A DNA stretch of 64,000 nucleotides, taken from Proteus columbae (GTDB taxonomy: Bacteria; Pseudomonadota; Gammaproteobacteria; Enterobacterales; Enterobacteriaceae). Numbering within the stretch: position 1 is the first letter of the stretch; each line of letters starts with the position of its first letter. This document shows positions 18,915-28,038 of this stretch, one piece after another. Below the pieces are notes generated by a model. The model saw nothing but the letters and a program-made list of their open reading frames with translations, had not been told where the DNA came from and made no database searches. Location: assembly GCF_009914335.1 (NCBI RefSeq), contig NZ_CP043925.1, positions 3,906,001-3,970,000 of the forward strand, in the 5' to 3' direction. The translations under genes and the position numbers were made by a program.

Positions 18915-19241
18915 TTAATTTGTTGTTGCAGATGCTTTTTTAATAGAGGCGACAGCGGCTTTTAACACACCTAAGCCATCTACTTTTCCGTATAACAAAG
19001 AATCGATCACTTCGACCGGTTTATTAGGGAGTAATTTTTGGATATCAGGCAGCATCCAGCTAATTTGTGGACCAAGTAAAATCAGATCCGCATCCTGTCC
19101 TTTTTGTGCTGCTAAGGTTTCAGGAAATGCTTCAATGACCACAGGCACCTCATATTTTTCTGCTTGTGCTCGCATTTTGGTCACGAGAAGAGATGTTGAC
19201 ATGCCAGCAGAACAAAATAAGTAAATATATTTCTTTTGCAT
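18915..19241 (-). CDS. chbB: PTS chitobiose-specific IIB component ChbB
   Basis: The start was placed at 19241 ([10 protein letters not shown]), with GAGGG five bases upstream; the frame extends seven codons further without an SD. The 108 residues form the flavodoxin-like IIB fold with the phosphorylated Cys10 in the loop [14 protein letters not shown]. It hands phosphate from ChbA to the sugar at ChbC. It is the first gene of chbBCARFG, so the operon promoter lies in the 19242-19560 gap. Confidence 0.94.
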   Translation of the reverse strand: MQKKYIYLFCSAGMSTSLLVTKMRAQAEKYEVPVVIEAFPETLAAQKGQDADLILLGPQISWMLPDIQKLLPNKPVEVIDSLLYGKVDGLGVLKAAVASIKKASATTN

Positions 19242-19694
19242 AAAACCCTCTTGAGTTGGCAACGATTTACCCTAGAGATAACAAGGCTTTCTCTTGTGCA
19301 TTCATTACTGTGTCAGTACAGAAACCGAAGTAAGATTAAAATAAGGATTGTTTCTGCTTGAATGAAGTATACGCAATGATACTGGATAACGATATTTCTT
19401 ATAGGTTCAGAATTGTCTCTCCTTGACCTACTCTTTTGACACTCTTCACAAATTGAGCAAATAATCTTAAGAGTTCTTTCACGTCACGAAATTTGTCTTT
19501 CTGATTAACACCTATGACTACCCGTAAAATTTCGCCATTTTAGTCAAGTTAATTCTTTATTATTATGAGAATGTGAATTAGTATCATTACTCTTTATATT
19601 TTTGATGGTATTATCGTCTTCTTTGTGGATCAATATTTAGGCCACTGCTGTAAAGATCCGTGTTATTTCGTGTTGCAACAATATGGGAAAGAGA
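19242..19694. other. Divergent promoter region between chbB and the siderophore importer
   Basis: This 453-bp gap must hold the chb promoter (leftward) and the iron-uptake promoter (rightward, with the Fur box at 19567). I see a loose palindrome around AAAATTTCGCCATTTTA near 19525 that could be NagC-related, but I cannot call it. No small gene or RNA gene is supported. Confidence 0.4.
19567..19585. promoter_or_regulatory. Fur box before the ABC importer operon
   Basis: GAGAATGTGAATTAGTATC matches the 19-bp Fur consensus (GATAATGATAATCATTATC) at 14 positions. It lies 110 bases upstream of the lipoprotein start, where a promoter is expected. Confidence 0.7.
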
Positions 19695-20654
19695 ATGTTT
19701 AAAAAGTCATTAAGCCCACTGTTCTTACTGCTTTCTTCACTTGTTATCGCAGGTTGTGATAACGCTCAAGACACATCAACAACACAATCAGCAGAGAAAC
19801 AAACTCTCACGATTGAACATTTCCAAGGGACAACTGAAATCCCTGCACACCCACAAAAAGTGGTTGTGATGAATATGGAAACCCTCGATATTATTGATGC
19901 ATTAGGTGTTTCTATTGTTGGTCTTCCACAAACGAATGTTCATTTACCAAAATTCTTAGAGAAGTACACCAATCCGAACGATTACATCAATGAAGGTGCC
20001 TTATTTGAGCCAAACTATGAAAAGCTCAGCACAACAGCGCCTGATTTGATTTTAAGTGGTAGCCGTGCGCGTGATGCATATCCTAAATTAAGTGAAATTG
20101 CACCTGCGATTTCAATGGATATCGATCCTAAGCGTTTCGTTGAAAGCCTTGCTGAACGCACAACCACATTAGGCCAGATTTTTGGTAAAGAAGAGCAAGC
20201 TAAAAAATTATTGGCTGATTTCAATAGCAAAATTGCTACCGTAAAATCAAAAACCCCAGATGCGGGTAAAGCAATGGTGGTTTTAGTCAGTGGCGGTAAA
20301 ATTTCAGCTTATGGGCCAGGCTCTCGCTTTGGCTTTATCTATGATGTATTAGGTTTTGAACCCGCTTATGTTTTTGATAGCCCAGGCTCACACGGCAACA
20401 TCGTTAACTCTGAATTACTGTTAAAACTTAACCCAGATTGGCTGTTTGTCATTGACCGTGATGCAGCAATTGGTCGTGAAGATTCACAACCCGCTCAACA
20501 AGTTCTCGATAACGCACTGGTAAGAAAAGTAAATGCTTGGAACAAAGACCAAGTTATCTATCTTGATTCAAGCTCTATTTACATTTCAGGCGGGATCCAA
20601 ACTTACTCTCGCTTAATGGATACCATTAATCAGGCGTTGGATCAGAAAAAATAA
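19695..20654 (+). CDS. Siderophore-binding lipoprotein of an iron ABC importer
   Basis: The start at 19695 is preferred because GGAAAGAGA precedes it; the ATG at 19683 has no SD. The signal ends in a lipobox (VIAGCDNAQ). The remaining 300 residues follow the FhuD/BtuF-like binding fold of ferric-siderophore receptors: IPAHPQKVVVMNMETLDIIDALG, APDLILSGSRARDAYPKLSEIAP, then the long backbone helix and VLVSGGKISAYGPGSRFGFIYDVLG. This resembles the YclQ/VctP/CeuE group (catecholate siderophores), so the ligand is probably an iron-catecholate complex. It is the first gene of a four-gene operon controlled by Fur. Confidence 0.85.
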   Translation: MFKKSLSPLFLLLSSLVIAGCDNAQDTSTTQSAEKQTLTIEHFQGTTEIPAHPQKVVVMNMETLDIIDALGVSIVGLPQTNVHLPKFLEKYTNPNDYINEGALFEPNYEKLSTTAPDLILSGSRARDAYPKLSEIAPAISMDIDPKRFVESLAERTTTLGQIFGKEEQAKKLLADFNSKIATVKSKTPDAGKAMVVLVSGGKISAYGPGSRFGFIYDVLGFEPAYVFDSPGSHGNIVNSELLLKLNPDWLFVIDRDAAIGREDSQPAQQVLDNALVRKVNAWNKDQVIYLDSSSIYISGGIQTYSRLMDTINQALDQKK

Positions 20655-20663
20655 AATAATCGA

Positions 20664-21626
20664 ATGAAAACGTTCCATTTATCATTGGGGATAGGGATTG
20701 TTGCTATCCTCTCAATGATCAGTCTATTTATCGGCGCAGGAGATATTACTCCTGCTTCGCTTTTTTCTGATCCCGATATGCGCGATATCTTCTTTATCAG
20801 CCGTGTACCAAGAACCCTATCATTATTACTCGCCGGTGGTGCCATTAGTGTTGCAGGTTTAATCATGCAACTACTCACTCAAAACCGCTTTGTTGAACCT
20901 TCTCTCGCAGGAACAACACAATCTGCAAGTCTTGGCTTATTAGTTGTCATGTTGCTCTTTCCAGCCGCTGGCATCTTTACCAAAATGATGGTTGCAACTG
21001 TTTTTGCCCTTCTTGGTACTTTGTTATTTATGTTGCTTTTGCAAAGGATCACCTTAAAAACAACACTAATAGTACCTTTAGTGGGCATTATGCTCAGTGC
21101 AGTTATTGGCGCACTCACTATCTTCTTAGCGGTATATTTCGATTTACTGCAATCATTAGATGCATGGACAAGTGGCGATTTCTCAAGTGTGTTACAAGGC
21201 CGTTATGAGCTGTTATGGCTTGTCGGTGCGCTAGCAATCATGGCGTGTTGGGTGGCTGATAGCTTTACTGTTGCCGGAATGGGGCGTGAATTTTCCATTA
21301 ACGTGGGACTCAATTACCGCAAAGTGATGATCATTGGGTTATCCATTATTGCACTGATTAGTGGTGTTGTGGTTTCCGTTGTCGGCGCATTACCTTTCCT
21401 CGGCTTAATTGTGCCCAATCTGGTAAGCTTAGTAATGGGCGATAACATCCGCAAAACCATTCCTTGGGTTTGCTTGAGTGGTGGTGCAATTGTTTTACTG
21501 TGTGATGTGATTGGTCGCCTTATTCGCTACCCATTTGAAATTCCTGCCAGCGTTATTTTAGGCGCAGTGGGTGCCATTATTTTCCTTTTCTTAATATTAA
21601 AGCAGCAACGTTATGCAAAAAGTTAA
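20664..21626 (+). CDS. Iron-siderophore ABC permease (FecCD family), first subunit
   Basis: The 320-residue FecCD-type permease has eight to ten hydrophobic helices. It shows RVPRTLSLLLAGGAISVAGLIMQLLTQNRFVEPSLAGTTQSA, the characteristic start of the fold, and the cytosolic GALPFLGLIVPNLVSLVMGDN loop that contacts the ATPase. The start lies 9 bases after the binding protein gene, with GAATAAAATAATCGA before it. It overlaps the second permease by 14 bases. The transporter would be a heterodimer of the two permeases. Confidence 0.88.
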   Translation: MKTFHLSLGIGIVAILSMISLFIGAGDITPASLFSDPDMRDIFFISRVPRTLSLLLAGGAISVAGLIMQLLTQNRFVEPSLAGTTQSASLGLLVVMLLFPAAGIFTKMMVATVFALLGTLLFMLLLQRITLKTTLIVPLVGIMLSAVIGALTIFLAVYFDLLQSLDAWTSGDFSSVLQGRYELLWLVGALAIMACWVADSFTVAGMGREFSINVGLNYRKVMIIGLSIIALISGVVVSVVGALPFLGLIVPNLVSLVMGDNIRKTIPWVCLSGGAIVLLCDVIGRLIRYPFEIPASVILGAVGAIIFLFLILKQQRYAKS

Positions 21627-22620
21627 TTCATCCATAATTAGCAAATGTACTGGCGCTGTCGAACATAAGAAAACGCGCCTCTCACCTATGTCTCGTATTT
21701 GGTTATTATTAGGGGCATCGTTATTATCCATTGTGTTATTTATGACGATAAACCTAAACGGCAATATCTCTTATATTCTGACTCACCGTGCTTATATTGT
21801 ACTTACAATGATTGTGGTAGCGTTTGCCGCTGGTGTTTCCACGATATTGTTTCAAACCATCGCGAATAACCGTATTTTGACACCCTCACTTATGGGGTTA
21901 GAAGCTCTGTTTGTATTACTACAAACTGTGTTTATTTTCTTTGAAGGGGATATGCCTGCCTCGTGGATGTTGAACCTATCAAAGTTCTTCTTAGAATCGA
22001 CATTGCTGGTGCTATTTTCTGTTGTGCTCTATCGTTGGTTGTTTAGTTCGGTACGCTTTAACATTAACTTAGTCCTGATGATCGGGATTATTTTAGGCAC
22101 TTTATTTCGTAGTTCAGCTACGCTATTACAACGTTTGATGGATCCCAATGAATTTTCCGTCTTACAAAGTCGTATGTTTGCCACTTTCACCCGTGCAACG
22201 CCTGATCTTATCTTTTGTGCTTTAGCCATGATTGTGGTTGTCGGTGTTTTACTTTGGCGTATGCGTTATAGCTTTGATGTCATGGCATTAGGACAAGCCA
22301 ATGCCATTAACCTCGGTATTAATTACCGCAAACAAACCACTTATATTCTGTTACTGATTTCTGTTCTAGTGGCCGTATCAACGGCGTTAGTGGGTCCGTT
22401 AACCTTCTTAGGGTTAATTGTCGCTAACCTCGCTTATCATATCAGTGGCAGTAGCCAGCACCGTTTCTTGATGCCCGTAGCCTTCCTACTGGGTACTATT
22501 GCCTTAATCGGTGGGCAACTGGTTTTAGAATATGGCTTAAAAATGACAGGAACACTTTCTGTTGTGATTGAGTTTGTTGGTGGGATGTTCTTTATCTATT
22601 TGGTGTTAAGAAGACTTTAA
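21613..22620 (+). CDS. Iron-siderophore ABC permease (FecCD family), second subunit
   Basis: The 335-residue permease has an N-terminal extension of about 30 hydrophilic residues before the first membrane helix (SRIWLLLGASLLSIVLFM). It contains the FecCD features FQTIANNRILTPSLMGLEALFVLLQ and GPLTFLGLIVANLAYHISG, the coupling loop. It starts inside the end of the first permease gene (14-base overlap) and ends one base before the ATPase gene, so the three are coupled. It is the less conserved partner of the YclN/YclO-type pair. Confidence 0.87.
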   Translation: MQKVNSSIISKCTGAVEHKKTRLSPMSRIWLLLGASLLSIVLFMTINLNGNISYILTHRAYIVLTMIVVAFAAGVSTILFQTIANNRILTPSLMGLEALFVLLQTVFIFFEGDMPASWMLNLSKFFLESTLLVLFSVVLYRWLFSSVRFNINLVLMIGIILGTLFRSSATLLQRLMDPNEFSVLQSRMFATFTRATPDLIFCALAMIVVVGVLLWRMRYSFDVMALGQANAINLGINYRKQTTYILLLISVLVAVSTALVGPLTFLGLIVANLAYHISGSSQHRFLMPVAFLLGTIALIGGQLVLEYGLKMTGTLSVVIEFVGGMFFIYLVLRRL

Positions 22621-22621
22621 T

Positions 22622-23377
22622 ATGATTGAAATCAGCAAAATATCAAAACGTTATCAAGACACAACCGTTCTCGATAATATTACAACAACAATTCAACGTG
22701 GCGGTATTACTTCGATCATAGGCCCTAATGGCGCAGGTAAATCCACACTACTTTCTGTTATTGGACGTCTATTACTTCCTGAAAGTGGCATGGTGAGCGT
22801 TAATGGTATGGATGTTGCTGCAACTGATAGTGATGTTCTTGCTAGAAATCTTTCAATACTGCGCCAAGAAAACCAGTTTGTTAGCCGTTTAACCGTAGAA
22901 GAATTAGTTGGCTTTGGTCGCTATCCTTACAGCAAAGGTCGTTTAACGCTCGATGATAAAAAAGTCATTGATGAGTCATTAGACTTTTTAAATTTGACTG
23001 AATTTCGTCACCGTTATCTAGATGAATTATCGGGTGGGCAACGTCAACGTACCTATGTTGCGATGGTGCTATGCCAAGACACAGAATATGTCATGCTTGA
23101 TGAACCACTGAATAATCTTGATATGAAGCATGCGGTAATCATGATGAAACTTCTGCGAAAAGCAGCAGATGAGTTAGGAAAAACCATTATTATCGTTATT
23201 CATGATATCAATTTTGCTTCTGTTTATTCTGACTATATTTTAGCCATGCGTAACGGACAACTGTATTATCACGGCTCACCAAAAGAGATCATGAAAGCAG
23301 AGATTATCGAAGATATTTTCGATACACCCGTTAACGTTAAAGAGCTAGATAATAAGCTAATTGCTATGTATTACTAA
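22622..23377 (+). CDS. Iron-siderophore ABC transporter ATPase
   Basis: The 251-residue ATPase carries Walker A GPNGAGKST (about residues 34-42), the Q-loop RQENQF, the signature LSGGQRQRTYVAM, Walker B YVMLDEPLNNLD and the switch His in IIIVIHDINFA. It belongs to the FepC/FhuC/YclP class. It energises the uptake of the ferric siderophore by the two permeases. It begins two bases after the second permease stop and is followed by a strong bidirectional terminator at 23404. Confidence 0.93.
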   Translation: MIEISKISKRYQDTTVLDNITTTIQRGGITSIIGPNGAGKSTLLSVIGRLLLPESGMVSVNGMDVAATDSDVLARNLSILRQENQFVSRLTVEELVGFGRYPYSKGRLTLDDKKVIDESLDFLNLTEFRHRYLDELSGGQRQRTYVAMVLCQDTEYVMLDEPLNNLDMKHAVIMMKLLRKAADELGKTIIIVIHDINFASVYSDYILAMRNGQLYYHGSPKEIMKAEIIEDIFDTPVNVKELDNKLIAMYY

Positions 23378-23403
23378 TTCCATTTAGCCCTATTATCTTC
23401 AAT

Positions 23404-23443
23404 AAAAAGCATGTTGTTCTTCTTATTAACAACATGCTTTTTT
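23404..23443. terminator. Bidirectional terminator between the iron importer and smvR
   Basis: AAAAAGCATGTTGTT pairs with AACAACATGCTTTTTT around a 9-base loop; runs of A and T on both sides serve both converging genes. The smvR stop codon (23442-23444) overlaps its edge. Confidence 0.93.
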
Positions 23444-23996
23444 ATTGCCTTTTCCCTTGCTGAAGTAACTCTGAATCAATATCTTCAAAGATAGATTGCC
23501 ATTCGTTATCATCAATATCCATTAATCCAAAATAGCGCAGTAAAAAAGCGCCTTCTGTCGCTAAAAATGCCAATCTTGCCCGTTTTCCAGCTTCTGTTGT
23601 CATATCTACACCTGCTAATCGTTGCTGATACCACTCTTTTGTACTTTGTAGATATTCAGGCGTTTGCAGCAATGCTGCCATCAAACTCGCTCCTTTAGCA
23701 AAAGAGACTTTGTCATGATTATGAGTGGCATGAATATGTGCAGTGACTCGATTTTCAGGTGAGTTATCGTTTTCAACGATCTCTTTAAATTTAGTTTCGT
23801 AGCTTCCTTCCCAATGCTCAAACATCGCATCAATCATTGCTTCTTTGCTGCTAAAACAGTATTGAACGCCCCCTTTTGAGATCCCCATTTTTTTGGCAAC
23901 AGTATCAATCGTTAATGCTGCCGCTCCTTGCTCCATGACAATGTCGAAGATAGCTTCTAACAGTTTTTCTCTATCAATGGTTCTTTGACGTCCCAT
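23442..23996 (-). CDS. smvR: TetR-family repressor SmvR
   Basis: The start was set at MGRQRTIDREKLLEAIFD (23996) because AGAGG lies six bases upstream; the frame is open 22 codons further into the divergent promoter. The 184 residues have a TetR HTH (ALTIDTVAKKMGISKGGVQYCFSSKEAMIDAMFEHW) and a helical ligand domain. It is divergent from an SmvA-type efflux gene 84 bases away, the arrangement known for smvRA in Klebsiella, Salmonella and Proteus. Loss of SmvR there raises tolerance to chlorhexidine and other cationic biocides. A short palindrome (ATAC-GGTT-GTAT at 24013-24024) may be its operator. Confidence 0.8.
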   Translation of the reverse strand: MGRQRTIDREKLLEAIFDIVMEQGAAALTIDTVAKKMGISKGGVQYCFSSKEAMIDAMFEHWEGSYETKFKEIVENDNSPENRVTAHIHATHNHDKVSFAKGASLMAALLQTPEYLQSTKEWYQQRLAGVDMTTEAGKRARLAFLATEGAFLLRYFGLMDIDDNEWQSIFEDIDSELLQQGKRQ

Positions 23997-24080
23997 AAAA
24001 AACCTCTTTTCAATACGGTTGTATGGATTTATATTATAGCCGCTAGTAAAAATAATACTCATAAAATAACCGAGATTTAT

Positions 24081-25571
24081 ATGCTCAAAGATTATAAACG
24101 TTGGATAGTATTACTTTTGGTATCTAGCATGCTGTTTCTCATTGTTGTTGATGTAACGGTGCTTTATACCGCATTACCGCGTTTAACTTATGATTTAAAC
24201 GCGAGTGCTTCAGAAAAACTTTGGATAATGAATGCTTATCCATTAATTGTTGCTGGATTATTACCCGCAGCAGGTATGCTAACCGATAGAATTGGTCATA
24301 AGACGCTGTTTATCTGTGGTCTTCCTCTTTTTGCGATTGCCTCTCTATGTGCTGCTTTCTCACCGACAGCAACCACTTTAATTGCTTCTCGAGGTTTTTT
24401 AGCCGTGGGTGCCGCAATGAGTATGCCTGCAACACTATCAATCGTACGCCAAGTTTTTAGCGATCCACAAGAGCGAGCTATTGCGATTGGCATTTGGTCT
24501 GCAGTTGCTTCTGGCGGAGCTGCTTTAGGGCCTTTAATTGGTGGCATGTTACTTGAACATTTTTGGTGGGGTTCTGTCTTTTTAATTAACGTCCCTATTG
24601 TGCTTATTGTCTTGCCGTTCTCTATGTGGCTTATTCCTAAGTTTTCGGGATATGGTGATCATAAAATTGATTATTTAAGTTCAGTACTCATTTTAGTGGG
24701 GTTGATCAGTGCTATTTATGCCTTAAAAGAGATAGGAAAACCTTATACACAGTGGAATGAAGCGACGATTGTCGCCATTATTGCCGTAGTTTTCCTCACT
24801 CTATTTACTCTACGCCAACGTAAACAGATTCACCCGATGATTGACTTTAGGTTATTTAAAAACCGCTTTTTTAGTATCGGTATTTTAATGGCCGTACTTT
24901 CTATGGTGATCATTGTAGGCATTGAATTATTGCTTAGCCAGCGTTTACAGCTTGTTGCGGGGTTTACTCCACTGAATGCAGCGCTAGTCATTTTACCTAT
25001 TCCTATTGGCTCTGTACTTGCTTCTCCCTTGGCAGGTTATTTCTTGGTTCGTTTAGGTGAAGTTCGCTTAATTATTGCCGGATTTATGCTTACTTTGGTG
25101 GGAAATCTGTGGTTAATTGCTGTTTATCAAACAACATCTCCAATGGTGTTAATCGGTAGCTTATTCTTAATCGGCTTTGGTTTAGGCATTATCTTTACCA
25201 CGGCATCTACGTCAATTATGTTGAGTGTTGCAGATAGGCAAGCGGGAATGGCGGCATCAATTGAAGATGTAGCTTATGAGCTCGGTAGTGTAATTGGTGT
25301 GACATTTATGGGCAGTTTGATGAGTACAGTGTACACCTTAAAACTGATATTACCTGACTCATTAACAATTGATAATGCGGTATATGACAGTTTAGATGAA
25401 GCTCTTATTGTGGCAGAAAAATTGCCAAATGACATGGCTTCTCTCGTGATATCTCAAGCAAATACCGCCTTTGAAAATGCCTTTTTTGTCGTGCTAACCG
25501 CGACCGCAATTATTACGGCACTTAGCTTAGTGGTTCTACCTTATTGTTTACGGAATGAGGTGCGAAAGTAA
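24081..25571 (+). CDS. smvA: 14-TM MFS efflux pump SmvA
   Basis: Start at MLKDYKRWIVLLLV (24081); the longer frame would overlap smvR. The 496 residues fit the DHA2 (14-helix) drug:H+ antiporters. It shows the TM1 Asp motif VDVTVLYTALP, the TDRIGHKTLF loop motif A, SGGAALGPLIGGMLLEHFWWGSVFLINVPIVL (motif C and the strongly conserved SmvA stretch) and AYELGSVIGV in the second half. SmvA exports methyl viologen, acriflavine, chlorhexidine and quaternary ammonium compounds. It is regulated by the adjacent SmvR and ends before a perfect-palindrome terminator at 25622. Confidence 0.85.
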   Translation: MLKDYKRWIVLLLVSSMLFLIVVDVTVLYTALPRLTYDLNASASEKLWIMNAYPLIVAGLLPAAGMLTDRIGHKTLFICGLPLFAIASLCAAFSPTATTLIASRGFLAVGAAMSMPATLSIVRQVFSDPQERAIAIGIWSAVASGGAALGPLIGGMLLEHFWWGSVFLINVPIVLIVLPFSMWLIPKFSGYGDHKIDYLSSVLILVGLISAIYALKEIGKPYTQWNEATIVAIIAVVFLTLFTLRQRKQIHPMIDFRLFKNRFFSIGILMAVLSMVIIVGIELLLSQRLQLVAGFTPLNAALVILPIPIGSVLASPLAGYFLVRLGEVRLIIAGFMLTLVGNLWLIAVYQTTSPMVLIGSLFLIGFGLGIIFTTASTSIMLSVADRQAGMAASIEDVAYELGSVIGVTFMGSLMSTVYTLKLILPDSLTIDNAVYDSLDEALIVAEKLPNDMASLVISQANTAFENAFFVVLTATAIITALSLVVLPYCLRNEVRK

Positions 25572-25621
25572 AATTGTTTTGATAATAGCTATTTGCACAT
25601 TTTTGTAGAAATTAAAAAAAC

Positions 25622-25647
25622 AAAAGGAGAGCTTAAGCTCTCCTTTT
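25622..25647 (+). terminator. smvA terminator
   Basis: AAAAGGAGAGCTT is followed directly by its reverse complement AAGCTCTCCTTTT. It is a perfect palindrome with a U tract 50 bases after the stop. Confidence 0.9.
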
Positions 25648-25838
25648 TGGTATTTATCTACGACAACAATATGTTGAAGGATTAGCCACTGCCTAATCGA
25701 CTGATATTTGCTCTTTACAAGCTGACCTCAGCCAGGTGCTTACGCGGATCCCATCTGGATTTTAAGAGCGAGAAGACTTAAGCACACTCTGTAACATTTT
25801 TATATCTTTTTATCTTGATATTATCAAGACTTTTGATT

Positions 25839-26600
25839 TTATCGTCTCATTGAGCTAAATAGGCAAATAGCATGTATGACTGCATTAGGATATTGTAGTG
25901 CCATAATCTTTCTTGCTGTAGTTAATGTTGTTCCTGTAGCCATAAGATCATCAACAAGTAGTATTCTTATTCGCTCAGGGGATGATGATACTTGCTCATT
26001 TAAAATAAATGGTGGAAATATATCTCGAAATTTAGTCGGAATTCCTTTTAGTGAAAAATCACCATTAATTCCAACTTCTCTTGCTTGTATTTTAATTTTA
26101 AAATCAAGACTCTTAGTTTCTTTAACACTAATATTCGCGTTATCAAGAAGTTGGAAAGCATTATTAACTGTTATTTTTCTTAGAATATTAGATAAATGTA
26201 ACGCATTAAATTTTTTTGCCGACCGTTTTGCTATGATATAACTAATATTATGAGCTGATGGCATTGATATTATTAATTGATACCCTTGAGATTCGAGCTC
26301 CATAAATTTTGCGCAAATAATTTTAAAACTATTATTAAGTTTTTTTATACTCGAAATATTTGTATATAAGCCATTTTTTCTTTTTAATGCATAAATTAAA
26401 GGACAGTTATCTCCTAGGTGACGTTATTTTCTGTCACGACTTTGTTTACCTGAAAGAAATTGTCGTTTAAAAATTGCATAAATTTTTAAACCATTCGAAT
26501 ATTCAATAGTTGGATTTCCTTTAGATTGAGTTGTTAACCAATCAGAGCAATCATGATCCACAATAACACATTGTTCTTTAAGAATTAATCCCACTAACAT
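25839..26600 (-). pseudogene. Phosphoribosyltransferase-like gene with an in-frame stop at codon 59
   Basis: From ATG at 26600 the frame runs MLVGLILKEQCVIVDHDCSDW to SRDRK, then TAA (26426-26424), then continues in the same frame, RHLGDNCPLIYALKRKNGLY, to a stop at 25839. The full frame is 254 codons including the final stop. The 3' part has the PRPP-binding motif IRILLVDDLMATGTTLTTA (about 30 residues from the end) and the upstream LIISMPSAHNISYIIAKR strand-loop, as in ComF-like phosphoribosyltransferases. Only an ATG at 26303 could restart the 3' part, and it would miss the first 99 codons. A single CAA or AAA to TAA change would explain it. It has no obvious partner gene. Confidence 0.72.
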
Positions 26601-26806
26601 ATCTCTATACCAAAAGAGAGCAAAGTATAACAGAGATAAAATAATAGGACTATCTTCTAAAGAAGATATTTATTAAGAAGACTATCTCTACTTATTTAAA
26701 TAAAATTAACATCTAACTTAAAATAAGAGTATATCTATTTTTAAACTCAAAAATTATCTAAATTATCCATATTTAATTTAATTAGAGAATTATTTTATTA
26801 TTCATA

Positions 26807-27604
26807 TTAAAACCGATCAATATCCAGTGCATCCATACTAAAATGCGAAGGTGATTGTCCCATCTGCTTTTTAAACATGGTTGAGAATGAACCAGCACTG
26901 TTATAGCCCAAATCAAAGGCAATTTCAGTAATTCCCCGTCCTGATAAGATTTGTGTTAATGAATTTAATAAGCAGACTTGTTGTCGCCATTGTGAAAATG
27001 ACATTCCTGTTTGCTGACGAAAAAATCGGCTAAAAGAGCGCTCACTTTTATGTAATTTATCTGCCCACTGTTGCGGTAAAGAATCTATTTTAGGATTACG
27101 GATAAAATCACGGCATAATTTAGCTAATTTACTGTTTTGTGGAATAGGCGCAAAAAACGGTAATGGTTTTGCTTTCGCTAATTCACATAGGATTAACTGC
27201 ATTAAAAGACCATCTCGCCCTTTTTTGTCATATTCCGCAGGTACATCAACAGCTTCAAGTAACAACTGACGAAAGAGAGGAGAAACACTTAACACTTCAC
27301 ACTGTTTACTGTGACGAGGAGCAGCTGAAGGCTCGATATACAAGCTTCGTGTACTCACATCTAACATACGAGTTTCATGCCCTGTTTCTGGCGGTATCCA
27401 TACGCCACAAGACGGTGGAATAACCCACTCACCATCATCGGTACTCACTTCAATTAAGCCTGTGGCAGGATATAAAAATTGAGCTCGACGATGTTGATGC
27501 GTTTCTAACAACGTATTAGGCAGATAGTCTGTACCTAGCGCAATAACATCTCGGTCAAGTGAATCAACGCTTTTTAAAGGTACATTTCTCACAATTTGAA
27601 CCAC
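26807..27604 (-). CDS. AraC-family regulator with cupin sensor (NimR-like)
   Basis: The 265-residue protein has an N-terminal cupin (LLETHQHRRAQFLYPATGLIEVSTDDGEWVIPPSCGVWIPPETGHE, with H-x-H and the paired His) and a C-terminal AraC double HTH (QWADKLHKSERSFSRFFRQQTGMSFSQWRQQ, GITEIAFDLGYNSAGSFSTMFKKQMGQSPSHF). This layout is that of E. coli NimR (YeaM), which controls a drug exporter. Here it stands divergent from dmsA across 434 bp, with no exporter beside it, so the target is unknown. Confidence 0.8.
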   Translation of the reverse strand: MVQIVRNVPLKSVDSLDRDVIALGTDYLPNTLLETHQHRRAQFLYPATGLIEVSTDDGEWVIPPSCGVWIPPETGHETRMLDVSTRSLYIEPSAAPRHSKQCEVLSVSPLFRQLLLEAVDVPAEYDKKGRDGLLMQLILCELAKAKPLPFFAPIPQNSKLAKLCRDFIRNPKIDSLPQQWADKLHKSERSFSRFFRQQTGMSFSQWRQQVCLLNSLTQILSGRGITEIAFDLGYNSAGSFSTMFKKQMGQSPSHFSMDALDIDRF

Positions 27605-28038
27605 TCTCTTTTTATTTTCGTCCTTTTAATATAGCAGTTATCCCACACTCTACACACTGGCAAATAATAACCTATATAATTAAAAACGTTATATATTTAA
27701 ATATATAACTAAAATACCTTATGCGAAATTTCAACCTTCTTGATATCTATTTAACAAACCCTATTAACAATCAAAAAACGAGCTTTTAACACCTCTCGTA
27801 AATAGGCTGAAATTCAAATGTCATTGTCTGGTTTTAGAATGTTGGCAAAAGATTAATCAACTACTATCCCTCTCGCAGAGGTTGTTTCGAGCATTCTGCA
27901 ATTATCTATGCATTCAATAATAATGCAGCGGATACCAGACATTCCCTTTATTCATAGCCTAGAAAAATCACGCACATTCTTTATATCAAGTATCGGGTAT
28001 ATCGGGATCCGCCTATTATGTTTAAGGTAGAGTTCATT
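27605..28038. other. Long leader and promoter region upstream of dmsA
   Basis: This divergent region is AT-rich near the AraC gene. TTGAT-atct-ATTTA at 27740-27753 is a half-conserved FNR-type site. Between 27865 and 27930 the leader contains CCTCT-CGC-AGAGG and TGCATT-N7-AATGCA, two small stems that could fold in the mRNA. No ORF with an SD is visible before the dmsA start. Confidence 0.35.

Noticed and set aside
25650..25838. Small RNA or remnant gene after smvA
   Set aside because: GC-richer patches occur (CAGCCAGGTGCTTACGCGGATCC), but there is no promoter-terminator pair or ORF.
26652..26667. Palindrome ATCTTCT-AA-AGAAGAT as a terminator or operator
   Set aside because: Short and AT-rich with no gene ending next to it; the neighbouring genes both start or end elsewhere.
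27740..27753. FNR box upstream of dmsA
   Set aside because: Only the left half (TTGAT) is exact; the right half matches three of five. It is almost 300 bases from the start, so I list it as weak evidence only.
27865..27935. Possible molybdenum-cofactor riboswitch in the dmsA leader
   Set aside because: There are small stems and the target gene is a molybdoenzyme, but I could not fit the known Moco motif order; the stems are short and common in AT-rich leaders.
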